Positions 27,422 to 36,450 of a stretch of 64,000 nt of DNA are shown here, one piece after another. The stretch is from Pseudoxanthomonas dokdonensis (GTDB lineage: Bacteria > Pseudomonadota > Gammaproteobacteria > Xanthomonadales > Xanthomonadaceae), in assembly GCF_001431405.1 (NCBI RefSeq), contig NZ_LDJL01000017.1, positions 62,001 to 126,000 on the forward strand. Reading direction: 5' to 3'. The notes beneath the pieces were generated by a model. It was not told where the DNA came from. It did no database searches and saw nothing but the letters and a program-made list of their open reading frames with translations. Both the position numbers and the translations under genes were made by a program. Numbering within the stretch: the stretch's first letter is position 1; every line of letters begins with the position of its first letter.

Positions 27422-27545
27422 ATTGAAAAATATTTATAATCAATCAGTTACGTTGAATCTCTTGATGGCTCTTGTGCCCGCTATGTGTGCACAACCCTTC
27501 TGATACGGCACTGCGCGCGGATCAGCGCATTGCGGTAATCCACCC

Positions 27546-27575
27546 AGGCCCTCGCAGACGAGGGCCTGTTGTTTT
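27546..27575 (+). terminator. Terminator-like hairpin
   Basis: Perfect 9-bp stem AGGCCCTCG (27546-27554) and CGAGGGCCT (27559-27567) with a CAGA loop, followed by GTTGTTTT. It points rightward, although the nearest upstream plus-strand gene ends 300 bp earlier; it may be left from the transcript present before the insertion, or end an unannotated small RNA. Confidence 0.65.
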
Positions 27576-27665
27576 CCGGGTCCGCAAACGTTGATTTGCC
27601 GGTGCCAGGACGCCGTTCCCGCGACGTATGCGACCGCGTGAGCTACCTGCCGTGCGCCGCTCCGG

Positions 27666-28034
27666 TCAACGTTGATTGCCGTCGTCGCGATTGTTGCTGT
27701 CGGTCGGGGTTGGCGTGCGGTTGCTGGGGGCGGCCGGGTCGACCGGTGGCGGAGTGGGTGTCGGATTGAGCGGATCGTTCTGGGTCGGTGGCATGGTGGC
27801 ATCGGTCGAATCATAGGGTTCAACCGGGTCGCTGCCGCCGGCGCCGATGCGTTCCGGGCTGGTCTGCGCTGCAGCGCCGTCCTGCGGCGTGGTGTCGACG
27901 GTTTCGCCCGGCGGATTCACCGTGCCGGTGCTCGCCCGGTCGACGTCGGCATCATCACGGCGGTCGCAGCCGCCCATCAGCAGCATCGTCAACACCGCGG
28001 CCAGTGGCACGGTCAGTCGTGGCTTTGCGTTCAT
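27666..28034 (-). CDS. Small Pro/Thr-rich lipoprotein
   Basis: 122 residues; ATG 28034 preceded by AGGAGA. Signal peptide with lipobox LLMGGC (lipidated Cys at about 23), then a disordered tail of Asp, Pro, Thr and Asn (NPTPTPPPVDPAAPSN). No structured domain. It is probably anchored in the outer or inner membrane as a short flexible tether. It stands alone and is convergent with the island. Confidence 0.75.
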   Translation of the reverse strand: MNAKPRLTVPLAAVLTMLLMGGCDRRDDADVDRASTGTVNPPGETVDTTPQDGAAAQTSPERIGAGGSDPVEPYDSTDATMPPTQNDPLNPTPTPPPVDPAAPSNRTPTPTDSNNRDDGNQR

Positions 28035-28261
28035 TTCATCTCTCCTGTAGTGGCCGCCTGGCCCGCTGCCTGGCTGTGCTGGTCGGCGTGCTGAAGCCTG
28101 TTGGCAAGATGCGCTTCCAAAGCAGCCGGCAAGCGGAATCGGGGGCTGGCTGAATTGCAGCAGCGACCTCGACGTTCGAGGGAATGAGTCGTCGAAGTCG
28201 CGGCCTTGAGCGGGCTGAGCGGGCAGCAGCTTGCCCGCCCAGGGCCAACGACACGTACCGC

Positions 28262-29014
28262 TCAGTGCGGACGGCTGTGCTGCAGGGTGAAGGCGTCGGC
28301 GACAGCGTCCTTGGCGTGCTCCCAGCTCAAACGCGACTCGCCCTTGATCCGATCCCAGCCGGAGGCAAGCTCGCTTTCAAGATCCGGATCCCATTCGCGA
28401 TCGACGTACTGGTGGCGGGCGTAGGTGCCGTAGCGGTAGGCCGGGCGGTAGTCATCGAAGGTATAGCCATCGCCGCGATAGGGCGCGCGCTCGAAGCGGC
28501 CTGCATAGTAGTCATCGCTCCAGCGGTAAGCCTGATGTGTGCGGTCGGTCCGGTCCCAGGCATCGCGTACGGCCGGGCGCGCATCCTCCCAGTCCAGCGT
28601 CGAGGCGCCGCGCAGGCTGCCCCAGTCGCGATGCAGGTGCGGCTCGATATCGTTCCAACGGAGGTTCGGCTGCTCTTCGCGTGCGCGGCGGCCCGCGTCG
28701 TAGGCGCTGACGTAATCGCGGTCGAAGTCGCGTGATGCGTCGTGGTACGGACGGGTCTCGTGCTCGCGCCGCCAGTAGTCGATGTCGGTAGTCGGATCGA
28801 TGCGCTCGGCAACGCCCTTGCCAGCGGCGGCGCCGGCAACAGCGCCGGCGGCTGCGCCGATCAGCGTGCCGATGGGGCCGAAGAAAGTGCCGGCGACCGC
28901 GCCGGCCGCGGCCGCACCGGCGACGCCGCCAACGCCCACGCCGAGCGGGTGCGAACCGGGTGCGCCGGTGATGGGGTCGGGGTTGCGGTCGGGAATGTCG
29001 TTGTCATGTGCCAT
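28262..29014 (-). CDS. Glycine-zipper protein with charged tyrosine-rich repeats
   Basis: 250 residues. Residues 25-70 contain a glycine-zipper stretch (AGAAAAGAVAGTFFGPIGTL and GAAAGAVAGAAAGKG) that can insert in a membrane. The rest is charged and aromatic, with three related motifs (DFDRDYVSAYDAGRR, LHRDWGSLRGASTLDWEDAR, ASGWDRIKGESRLSWEHAK) recalling repeats of stress-related CsbD/YciG-like proteins. No signal peptide. The Shine-Dalgarno AAGGATC is preceded by a 15-bp tandem repeat. Function unknown; neighbours suggest general stress. Confidence 0.72.
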   Translation of the reverse strand: MAHDNDIPDRNPDPITGAPGSHPLGVGVGGVAGAAAAGAVAGTFFGPIGTLIGAAAGAVAGAAAGKGVAERIDPTTDIDYWRREHETRPYHDASRDFDRDYVSAYDAGRRAREEQPNLRWNDIEPHLHRDWGSLRGASTLDWEDARPAVRDAWDRTDRTHQAYRWSDDYYAGRFERAPYRGDGYTFDDYRPAYRYGTYARHQYVDREWDPDLESELASGWDRIKGESRLSWEHAKDAVADAFTLQHSRPH

Positions 29015-29025
29015 GTCGATGATCC

Positions 29026-29054
29026 TTGTTCTGGTGATGATTGTTCTGGTGATG
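29026..29054 (-). repeat. Two-copy 15-bp tandem repeat in the 5' leader
   Basis: TTGTTCTGGTGATG occurs at 29026-29039 and again at 29041-29054, just upstream of the ribosome-binding site of the glycine-zipper gene. It may be an operator pair or a simple slippage duplication. The whole 310-bp gap between this gene and divergent katE (29015-29324) holds no gene. Confidence 0.7.
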
Positions 29055-29324
29055 GCAGCCGCGGGGCCGGTTGAAATCGCTACGGCAATCAGGCGCTGGC
29101 GCGCCCGGCCATGTCATCGAGGCTGCTGCTGCCTGCGTGATGAGGATGTGCAGCGGATGATTTCGAAATGAACGCGACGGCGCGGCCACCCATGCGCCGC
29201 GAACAACGCATCGAAGGTGCGCACGGACGCTGATCGATGTCGTTGCCTTCACGCTCGCGTTGACGCGTTGCTTACCTGCGCCTGACTAGCGTCGCCGTGG
29301 ATCCCCCCTCGTCCAGGACAACTC

Positions 29325-31709
29325 ATGGCCAGCAACAGGAAATCGTCGCCCGACCAGGCCGCCATCGCGGCGATGGCGGCGGCACGCAACACCGACAGTG
29401 GTCCGGCTGGTGAACCGCCGGCGGTTGAAAGCGACGCAGCGGCGATGAAGATGCATGACACCGCGAGGACTGCGGCGGCGTTTCCGCACAACGCGGCCAA
29501 GCCATCCGAACACGGCGAGGACAGCCGGCAGCCGGCAACCGGCCAACACCAGGCGATGTCGCTGGGCGCGGCCGCCAGCAGCCTGTCGGAGAACAACGAC
29601 AGCGGCAAGTCCGGCGAGCCGGCGCGCGACGGTTGCAATCCCACCGTGGGCGCGATGGATCGGGTCCGGGTTGATTCGGCTGGCCGACCGCTGACCACCA
29701 ACCAGGGCGTGCAGGTCGCCGACAACCAGAACTCGCTGAAAGCCGGTCTGCGCGGCCCGGCACTGCTCAAGGATTTCATCCTGCGCGAGAAGATCACCCA
29801 CTTCGATCATGAGCGTATTCCCGAGCGCGTCGTGCATGCGCGCGGGTCGGCGGCGCACGGTTACTTCGAAGCGTATGACTCGTTTGCCCATCTGACCTGT
29901 GCCGCACCGTTGCAGCAGAAGGGCAAGCGGACCCCGGTGTTCGTGCGCTTCTCCACGGTGGCCGGCGAGCGTGGCAGCAAGGATACCGCGCGCGACGTGC
30001 GCGGCTTCGCGGTCAAGTTCTATACCGAAGATGGCAACTGGGATCTGGTCGGCAACAACATGCCGGTATTTTTCATCCAGGATGCGATGAAGTTTCCCGA
30101 CCTCATCCACGCGGTCAAGCCCGAGCCGCACCATGCGATGCCACAGGCGGCGTCGGCGCACGACACGTTCTGGGATTTCGTGTCGCTGATGCCCGAGTCC
30201 ACCCACATGCTGATGTGGCTGATGTCCGACCGCGCGATACCGCGCAGCTACCGGATGATGCAGGGTTTCGGCGTGCACACGTTCCGGCTGGTCAACGCGC
30301 AGGGCGAGTCGGTACTGGTCAAGTTCCACTGGACACCGCTGCAGGGCGTGCATTCGCTGACGTGGGACGAGGCAGTGAAGATCAGCGGCGCCGACCCCGA
30401 TTTCCACCGCCGCGATCTGTGGGAGGCGATCGAAGCCGGCCAGTATCCGGTCTGGGAGCTGGGACTGCAGGTGTTCAGTGATGCCGATGCCGAAGCCTTC
30501 TCGTTCGACGTGCTGGACGCGACCAAGCTCGTGCCCGAGGAACTGGTACCCATTGTCCCGGTTGGCCGGATGGTGCTGGACCGCAATCCCGACAACTTCT
30601 TTGCCGAGACCGAGCAGGTTGCGTTCTGTACCGCGCACGTGGTGCCGGGCATCGACTTCACCAATGATCCACTGCTCGCCGGGCGCATCCATTCCTATGT
30701 CGATACCCAGATCACGCGCCTGGGTGGACCCAATTTCCACGAGATTCCGATCAACGCGCCGATGGCACAGGTGCACAACAACCAGCGCGACGGCATGCAT
30801 CGGCAGGCGGTCAACCGTGGCCGGGTCGCCTACGAACCCAACTCACTCGGTGGCGGCTGCCCGTTCCAGGCCGGCAGCGCTGGATTCACCTCGTTCCCGG
30901 AGCCGGTCGCCGGCGAGGAACGGCGTGGCAAGCCGGAGAAGTTCGCCGAGCACTATGCCCAGGCGCGCCTGTTCTACCAGAGCCAGAGTGCGATCGAACA
31001 AGCCCATATAGCCGCCGCGTTCCGCTTCGAACTGAGCAAGGTCACGGTGCCGGCGATCCGTCGCCGGACGTTGTCACTACTGGCCAGCGTCGCCGATGAT
31101 CTGGCCCAGCAGGTCGCCGACGGTCTGGGCATGCCAGTGCCCGAAGCTTTGCCGCCGTTGCCAATGGCTGCCGAATGCGCGCCGGAAATCACCGAGTCGC
31201 CGGCGTTGTCGCAGCTGGGCATGCCGGGCGAAGTGGGCATCGCCAGCCGCAAGATCGCGATCCTGATCGCCGATGGCGTCAATGGCGAGACCGTCAGCGT
31301 GCTGCAGAAGGCGTTGCTGGATGCAGGCGCGGTGCCGCGGCTGGTCGGGCAGCGACTGGGGGTGGTCAACAGCCAGGGCACCGCCGTGCTGGACGCCGAT
31401 GCCTCGCTGGAAAACAGCCCTGCGGTGCTGTTTGACGGCGCGGTGGTGGCCGATGGCAGCCTGGCGCAGACCCTGGCCAGCGACGGTCGCGCCGCGGAAT
31501 TCCTCAAGGACCAGTTCCGGCATTGCAAGACGCTGCTGGCCGTGGGCGAGGGCGCAAGCCTGCTGGAGGGCGCCGGCATCCTGCGCGATGCCGACGACGC
31601 CGGCCTGTTGATCGTCGATGAGTGCGATGACCGGGCCATCGAGTCCTTCATCGAGGCATTGGCGCGACATCGCCACTTCGAACGCGAGCGTGACCCGCCG
31701 CCGGTCTGA
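29325..31709 (+). CDS. katE: Large-subunit catalase HPII
   Basis: 794 residues, the long clade-2 form. An N-terminal extension of about 130 low-complexity residues precedes the catalase core: distal His H171 in [11 protein letters not shown], Asn N245 in [10 protein letters not shown] and the haem-ligand Tyr Y458 in HSYVDTQ. The extra C-terminal flavodoxin/DJ-1-like domain begins at about 640 ([13 protein letters not shown]). It decomposes hydrogen peroxide in the cytoplasm, generally in stationary phase. The N-terminal extension is unusually Ala/Ser/Asn-rich and longer than in E. coli HPII, so the true start could be internal, but no better ribosome site was seen. Confidence 0.96.
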   Translation: MASNRKSSPDQAAIAAMAAARNTDSGPAGEPPAVESDAAAMKMHDTARTAAAFPHNAAKPSEHGEDSRQPATGQHQAMSLGAAASSLSENNDSGKSGEPARDGCNPTVGAMDRVRVDSAGRPLTTNQGVQVADNQNSLKAGLRGPALLKDFILREKITHFDHERIPERVVHARGSAAHGYFEAYDSFAHLTCAAPLQQKGKRTPVFVRFSTVAGERGSKDTARDVRGFAVKFYTEDGNWDLVGNNMPVFFIQDAMKFPDLIHAVKPEPHHAMPQAASAHDTFWDFVSLMPESTHMLMWLMSDRAIPRSYRMMQGFGVHTFRLVNAQGESVLVKFHWTPLQGVHSLTWDEAVKISGADPDFHRRDLWEAIEAGQYPVWELGLQVFSDADAEAFSFDVLDATKLVPEELVPIVPVGRMVLDRNPDNFFAETEQVAFCTAHVVPGIDFTNDPLLAGRIHSYVDTQITRLGGPNFHEIPINAPMAQVHNNQRDGMHRQAVNRGRVAYEPNSLGGGCPFQAGSAGFTSFPEPVAGEERRGKPEKFAEHYAQARLFYQSQSAIEQAHIAAAFRFELSKVTVPAIRRRTLSLLASVADDLAQQVADGLGMPVPEALPPLPMAAECAPEITESPALSQLGMPGEVGIASRKIAILIADGVNGETVSVLQKALLDAGAVPRLVGQRLGVVNSQGTAVLDADASLENSPAVLFDGAVVADGSLAQTLASDGRAAEFLKDQFRHCKTLLAVGEGASLLEGAGILRDADDAGLLIVDECDDRAIESFIEALARHRHFERERDPPPV

Positions 31710-31864
31710 CGTTCAGCAAACGGTTGCCAGCAGCAGCCTTGAAGATGGCGCAATGATGATCGGCGGCCTCACGCCTCTTTCACGCCCGTTGTCACCGCTC
31801 CTTTATCCGGCAGCCGATATAACCGTTCCATTCCCATCCCTACCCGACGGCAAGGAGAATACCG

Positions 31865-32473
31865 ATGGCACGTAGTTCACTCACCGACCAGCCCTATGTC
31901 CACGAACTGCTTTTGCAGGCGCTGGAAACCGAGCGTGGCGGCATTCAAATCTATACCGCGGCGATCAATGCGGCGCAGAACGAGGATCTGGCCGAGGAAT
32001 GGCAGAAATACCTCGACGAAACCAGGCATCACGAGAAGATTCTGCTGGGTGTTTTCGAGGAACTTGGCAAGGATCCCGAAGAAGCCAGCCCCGGTCGCGA
32101 AGTCGTCGCCCACCATGGCAAGTCGCTGGTGGCCGCGATCAAGATGGCGATGCAGAGCGGGAACGCCGCGGGCGCCGAACTGGTCGCCGCCGAATGCGTG
32201 GTGCTGGCCGAAACCAAGGACCACCAGAACTGGGAGTTGATTGGCAAGGTCGCCGAAAAAGGCGGCAAGGAAGGCAAGATCCTGCAACAGGCCTTCGACG
32301 AGGTCGAGCAGGAAGAAGATCACCATCTCTACCACACCAAGGGCTGGGCACGGGAACTGTGGATGCAATCGCTTGGCCTGCCTGCGGTGTTGCCGCCGCC
32401 GGAAGAGCAGAAGAAAGTCGAGACCGCGATTGGCGCCGCCCGCGCGCAGAATGCACGCGAGGACATGCTGTAA
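31865..32473 (+). CDS. Ferritin-like four-helix protein
   Basis: 202 residues from ATG 31865 after AAGGAG. Helices carry the carboxylate/His pattern of the ferritin-like superfamily: LETERGGIQIY (about 19), DETRHHEKILL (about 51-62), AAECVVLAETKDHQNW (about 109-123) and EVEQEEDHHLYH (about 145-156), enough for a di-iron site. It probably protects against peroxide or stores metal. It follows katE by 155 bp in the same direction and may share a stress response. Not a Dps or bacterioferritin by length or motifs. Confidence 0.78.
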   Translation: MARSSLTDQPYVHELLLQALETERGGIQIYTAAINAAQNEDLAEEWQKYLDETRHHEKILLGVFEELGKDPEEASPGREVVAHHGKSLVAAIKMAMQSGNAAGAELVAAECVVLAETKDHQNWELIGKVAEKGGKEGKILQQAFDEVEQEEDHHLYHTKGWARELWMQSLGLPAVLPPPEEQKKVETAIGAARAQNAREDML

Positions 32474-32548
32474 ACGATTATTCGGTCTGTTCCGTCGGTT
32501 CCTCCCGGCATCTGCCTCGGCGGAGGCCACGGGCGGGCAAAGATGATG

Positions 32549-32594
32549 GCCGCTGCGACCTGCAGTTTGTTCATGCAGGTCGCAGCGGCTTTTT
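32549..32594. terminator. Bidirectional terminator with 16-bp perfect stem
   Basis: Arms 32549-32564 (GCCGCTGCGACCTGCA) and 32574-32589 are perfect complements around a 9-base loop, followed by TTTTTG. It lies between the ferritin-like gene and the convergent glucose dehydrogenase gene, and would stop both transcripts. Confidence 0.9.
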
Positions 32595-32696
32595 GCTACA
32601 GCCCTGACCAGCGCGCTTTGCAGTCGACTGGTGGCGACATTGGATATATCCCGGTTGCGCTACCCGCGACATGCATAAGCCGTGTGTCAGCTGCGG

Positions 32697-35057
32697 CTAT
32701 CGCGCCGGCAGCGCATAGGCGATGACGAAGTCGCCGGGTGCGGTCTCCATGAAGTGATGGCCAGCGGCGACGATGACCAGGTACTGGCGACCGTCCACCG
32801 AGTACACCATCGGCGTGGCCTGGCCGCCGGCCGGCAGCTTCGCGTGCCACAACTCGTCGCCGCTATCCAGATCCACCGCACGGATCAGGTTGTCGGTCGC
32901 CGCGGCGATGAAGATCAGGCCGCTGGCGGTGATCACCGCGCCGCCATTGTTGGGCGTGCCAATCTCGACCGGCAGGTGCGAGGCAATGCCGAACGGGCCA
33001 TTGCCGCGGGCGCTGCCGAACGGCCTGTCCCACAAGGTCTTGCCGGTCGCCAGTTCGATTGCACGCAGTCCGCCGTAGGGCGGCTGCTTGCACAGCAGGC
33101 CGGTGAAGTCGAGCCGCCAGCCGGCGTTGACGTTGACCGCGTAGGGAGTGCCGGCCTGCGGATCGCCCGCGCCTTCGGCGCCACCCATCTCGCCGCGTAC
33201 GTCCTCGCGCGGGGCCCAGCCACGGCGGTCAGCCTCGGCGCGCGGCACCAGTTGATTGTAATTGGGCATGTCGTTGTAGTTGGCGACGATGATGCCGCGG
33301 CGTGGATCGATAGCGATGCCACCCCAGTCGGTGCCGCCGTTGTAGCCGGGATATTCGATCCAGTGGCGCTCCGATTCGGGCGCCGTGTAGAACCCGTTGT
33401 AGCTGGCCTGCTTGAAGCGGATGCGGCAGTACAACTGGTCCAGCGCGGTCATCCCCCACATATCGCGTTCGCTGAGGTCAGGCTTGCGCAGTGTGTGGTA
33501 GCGCGACATCGGCTGGGTCCTGGCGCGGCGTTCGGGTTCCACGCCACCGCCGGGCACCGGCCGCTCGTCGACCGCTACCAGCGGCCGCCCGCTGCGACGG
33601 TCCAGCACATAGATGTCGCCCTGTTTGCTGGGCAGCACGATGGCCGGCACCGGACCATTGCCGGTCGGGAAATCGATCAGCGTGCCCTGTGCACCCAGGT
33701 CGTAGTCCCAGACATCGATATGCGTGGTCTGGAAATTCCAGCGCGGCTTGCCGGTGGTGACATCAAGCGCCACCAACGAGGTCGCGTACTTGTCTTCAAC
33801 GGGTCGCCGCGAGCCACTCCAGTAATCGGCTGCCGAGTTGCCCATCGGCAGGTACACCAGGCCCAGGGTCTCATCAGCGGTCGCGGTGGTCCACATGTTG
33901 GGCGTGCCACGCGAGTATTCGTCATCACCTTCCGGCAGGCCATCGCGATCCGGGCGCAGCATGTCCCAGGCCCAGCGCAGTTCGCCAGTCACCGCGTCAT
34001 AGCCCTGGATCACGCCCGACGGCGCCCAGCGGCGTTGCCCATCGAGGACCTGGTGGCCGGTGACGATCACGCCGCGGACGATGGTGGGTGCGGCCGTGAT
34101 CGATACGTAGCCCGGTGGGGTATCGCCCATGCCCTGGGTGATGTCGACCTGGCCGTTTTCGCCAAAGCCCGCGCACGGCTGGCCGCTGCGGGCATCGACC
34201 GCCAGCAGGCGGCCATCCAGGGTCGGGCCGATGATCCGCTCCTGGCAGTCGCCCGCTTGTTCGGACTTGAAATAGGCCACGCCGCGGCAGGCAGCGGTGT
34301 AGGGGATGTCGCTGTCCTGCACACCGGGGTCGAAGCGCCATTTGATCTTGCCGGTGGTCGCCTCCAGCGCCAGTATCTGGCTGCGCGCGGTGCACAGGTA
34401 CAAGGTCGAGCCGACCTTCAGCGGGGTGGTTTCCGCGCCCCAGCGATGCTTCGGCAGGTCGCCGGTGCGGGCCATCCATGCGACCTGCAGCGTGTCCACG
34501 TTGTGCTTGTCGATTTGTTGTAGCGGCGAATAGCGCAACGCATCGTAGCCGCGGCCGTAGGCGACCCAGTCCCCGGCGGGCTGCACGGTGATCGAATCGG
34601 CCGAGGCCACCGCCGGCACCGACGCAGCGCGCACCGGGCTGTGGCCATGCGGCAGGAATGCCAATCCAAACGCCACCACCAAGCAGGCCACCAGTGCCGC
34701 TGCCAGCCAGCGCGAGCCGCGTCGCGACAGCAGATGCAGCCGCCATTGCACCAGTGCCACCGCCACGGCAAGCGCCAGCATCAGGTCCATGCGCGGCACC
34801 CAGCGCCAGTAATTGCTGCCACTTTCCCACCATGTCCAGGCGACGGTTGCCACCAGCAGCAGCCAGAACAGCCACACACCTCGCCGTCTCAGGTGCCACA
34901 TGTCCCAGGCCGAAACCCACAGCACGACACCGCTGATCAGGTAATACGGTGAACCGCCCAATGCCGCCAGCCAGGCACCACCGGACACGAACAGCGTACC
35001 CAGCAAACCAATGGCGACAGCGACCGCACGCAGCGGCAGGGGAGTGGTGGCGGACAT
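32697..35057 (-). CDS. gcd: Membrane-bound PQQ-dependent glucose dehydrogenase
   Basis: 786 residues from ATG 35057, which has a perfect AGGAGG 9 bp upstream; the frame stays open further but without a start site. About five N-terminal transmembrane helices (residues 10-150) anchor it in the inner membrane. The rest is an eight-bladed PQQ beta-propeller facing the periplasm, with motifs such as LQVAWMARTGDLPKHRWGAE, WRFDPGVQDSDIPYTAACRG and PANGGAVITASGLIFIAA-like blades (here GTPNNGGAVITASG). It oxidises glucose to gluconolactone and passes electrons to ubiquinone. No PQQ biosynthesis genes are in this window. Confidence 0.94.
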   Translation of the reverse strand: MSATTPLPLRAVAVAIGLLGTLFVSGGAWLAALGGSPYYLISGVVLWVSAWDMWHLRRRGVWLFWLLLVATVAWTWWESGSNYWRWVPRMDLMLALAVAVALVQWRLHLLSRRGSRWLAAALVACLVVAFGLAFLPHGHSPVRAASVPAVASADSITVQPAGDWVAYGRGYDALRYSPLQQIDKHNVDTLQVAWMARTGDLPKHRWGAETTPLKVGSTLYLCTARSQILALEATTGKIKWRFDPGVQDSDIPYTAACRGVAYFKSEQAGDCQERIIGPTLDGRLLAVDARSGQPCAGFGENGQVDITQGMGDTPPGYVSITAAPTIVRGVIVTGHQVLDGQRRWAPSGVIQGYDAVTGELRWAWDMLRPDRDGLPEGDDEYSRGTPNMWTTATADETLGLVYLPMGNSAADYWSGSRRPVEDKYATSLVALDVTTGKPRWNFQTTHIDVWDYDLGAQGTLIDFPTGNGPVPAIVLPSKQGDIYVLDRRSGRPLVAVDERPVPGGGVEPERRARTQPMSRYHTLRKPDLSERDMWGMTALDQLYCRIRFKQASYNGFYTAPESERHWIEYPGYNGGTDWGGIAIDPRRGIIVANYNDMPNYNQLVPRAEADRRGWAPREDVRGEMGGAEGAGDPQAGTPYAVNVNAGWRLDFTGLLCKQPPYGGLRAIELATGKTLWDRPFGSARGNGPFGIASHLPVEIGTPNNGGAVITASGLIFIAAATDNLIRAVDLDSGDELWHAKLPAGGQATPMVYSVDGRQYLVIVAAGHHFMETAPGDFVIAYALPAR

Positions 35058-35415
35058 GGGCTTCCTCCTGCGGTTGGCATGCCATTGGGGCACGCATCGA
35101 CAGGTCGCGCCTCGCGCGACAAACCGGCACAGCCTTGCACGGCAACCGTCGTGCATGCGTGAATGGTCGGGAGCCACCCGCGCCGGAATGGGCCCCGCCG
35201 CCTGGCCATCAACGACGTCGAACCAGCATGCCAGCCGCTGATGCCATGTCCAGCCGGCCGGATGGAAAGACGCGTGTGAAAACGTTGTCGTGTTCACAGA
35301 ACAGTGCTGCTGGCGTTGACCCCGGCCCGGGCGCGGCGTATGACGGGACGGGCACCTTCGCTTGTCGTCCGGCGCCGCGCAGGCCGCCGGCAGTCCCCCG
35401 CTGCGAGACACCCCT
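35058..35415. other. Intergenic region between divergent gcd and the receiver gene
   Basis: 358 bp with no convincing gene. It holds the gcd ribosome site at its left edge and must contain promoters for both directions. I saw no clear -35/-10 pair, no sigma-54 site and no strong hairpin. Confidence 0.5.
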
Positions 35416-35808
35416 ATGAAACGGAATGATGGTGGCCAGGCCGGCCCGCTGGACGGTTTGTCGGTGTTGCTGATAGAAGATGACCCGCTGTTGTCGGACA
35501 TGGTGGCCGACCTGCTGCAGGATCAGGGTGCCCGCCAGGTCACCACGGCCAGCAGCGTGGCGGCGGCGCTGAAAATGCTGGCCGGTTCAAGTGCTTGTGA
35601 CGTGGCCGCGGTGGATGTCCATCTTGGCGGCGAAGCAGCATGGCCGCTGCTGGAGCGTCTGGCCCAGCTGCAGGTGCCGCACTTCATCATGACCGGTTAC
35701 GACATTGGCGAGATTCCAGCAGCGTTCGGGCATGTGCCGGTCGTGCGCAAGCCCTACCAGCTGCACAATCTGGTCAGTGCGTTGGCAGCTGCCAGCGTTG
35801 TTTCCTGA
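35416..35808 (+). CDS. Single-domain response regulator (receiver only)
   Basis: 130 residues from ATG 35416. A stand-alone CheY-like receiver with the full active site: acidic pair D22/D23 in EDDP, phosphoacceptor D67 in AVDVHLG, T93 in IMTGY and K112 in VRKPY. No output domain. It probably serves as a phosphate relay or sink for an unlinked hybrid kinase. Such lone receivers are abundant in this bacterial family. Confidence 0.87.
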   Translation: MKRNDGGQAGPLDGLSVLLIEDDPLLSDMVADLLQDQGARQVTTASSVAAALKMLAGSSACDVAAVDVHLGGEAAWPLLERLAQLQVPHFIMTGYDIGEIPAAFGHVPVVRKPYQLHNLVSALAAASVVS

Positions 35809-35829
35809 TCACTACCCCAAGCAGCGCGG

Positions 35830-36012
35830 TCATCGTTTGCCGGGCGCCGGCACCCCGGCGTCAGGATAATCGTCGTCGGGGTCGCGACCGCTGGGTCGTG
35901 GCTGATCGGGTTGATCATGGTCCTTGCGAACAGCGTCATTGTTGCGCAGGCGATCCGGGGTGAGCGACTTTTCCTGATCGCTTTCAGGGTTGCGCTCCGG
36001 GCTCTTCGGCAT
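35830..36012 (-). CDS. Small hydrophilic disordered protein
   Basis: 60 residues, MPKSPERNPESDQEKSLTPD then a Pro/Asp/Arg-rich tail. A strong AGGAGG sits 8 bp before the ATG at 36012, which argues that it is expressed despite its low complexity. No domain; intrinsically disordered. Convergent with the receiver gene. Confidence 0.6.
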   Translation of the reverse strand: MPKSPERNPESDQEKSLTPDRLRNNDAVRKDHDQPDQPRPSGRDPDDDYPDAGVPAPGKR

Positions 36013-36219
36013 GGTCGTGTCCTCCTGACGACAGGGTGGCGGAACAGGCGTGATGGCGGTGTCGGCAGGCGTGCGCGTGGTGTTGACGTGGTGTTCGCAT
36101 CGGCGGCGCTATAAATCATGGGTCCCGGTCCGCTTGAGCGCATCGCTCCTCGGCCCGTGGCATCCACTTCGGGCCGCTAGGTTGCCTGGCTACAGGTGAC
36201 GCGACGGATTCATGGCGAT

Positions 36220-36450
36220 ATGGCAATGATCTTCGATGACGACGATGAGGTATCGCAGGGCTGGCAACGGCGCTTGCGTGAGTTGCTTTGCGGGCAGCAC
36301 GACCCGTTGCTGCGGCAGGCGCTGTACCGGCGGGTCGAGCAGTGCATCCGTGAACACGACGATGGTGGTGCCGATCACGCGTTGCATCTGCGTCAGTTCC
36401 AGCTGGTTTATCTGCTGACCGCCGAGCGCGGGGCGGCTGCATTGAGTTGA
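36220..36450 (+). CDS. Small hypothetical protein upstream of the MscS-type channel
   Basis: About 76 residues from ATG 36220 (MAMIFDDDDEVSQGWQRRL); an in-frame GTG at 36196 would add eight residues. Predicted helical and charged, no recognised domain. Its stop overlaps the ATG of the channel gene (ATGA-type overlap at 36448-36452), so the two are translated together. Confidence 0.62.
   Translation: MAMIFDDDDEVSQGWQRRLRELLCGQHDPLLRQALYRRVEQCIREHDDGGADHALHLRQFQLVYLLTAERGAAALS

Larger units (their letters stand above)
27238..27665. other. Intergenic region at the right edge of the island
   Basis: 428 bp without a confident gene. 27240-27421 on the minus strand can be read as a short protein-like peptide (see separate entry). 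27420-27480 is AT-rich (AATATTTATAAT). From about 27490 base composition returns to that of the chromosome, and a terminator-like hairpin lies at 27546-27575. The island junction should be somewhere in this stretch. Confidence 0.5.

Noticed and set aside
10301..27466. Inverted match ATCAAGAG (10301-10308) with CTCTTGAT (27459-27466) as possible element ends
   Set aside because: An 8-bp match between two stretches of a few hundred bases is expected by chance, and no extended similarity surrounds it.
32682..34523. 613-residue plus-strand frame opposite gcd
   Set aside because: Shadow of the glucose dehydrogenase gene, without ribosome site or domain.
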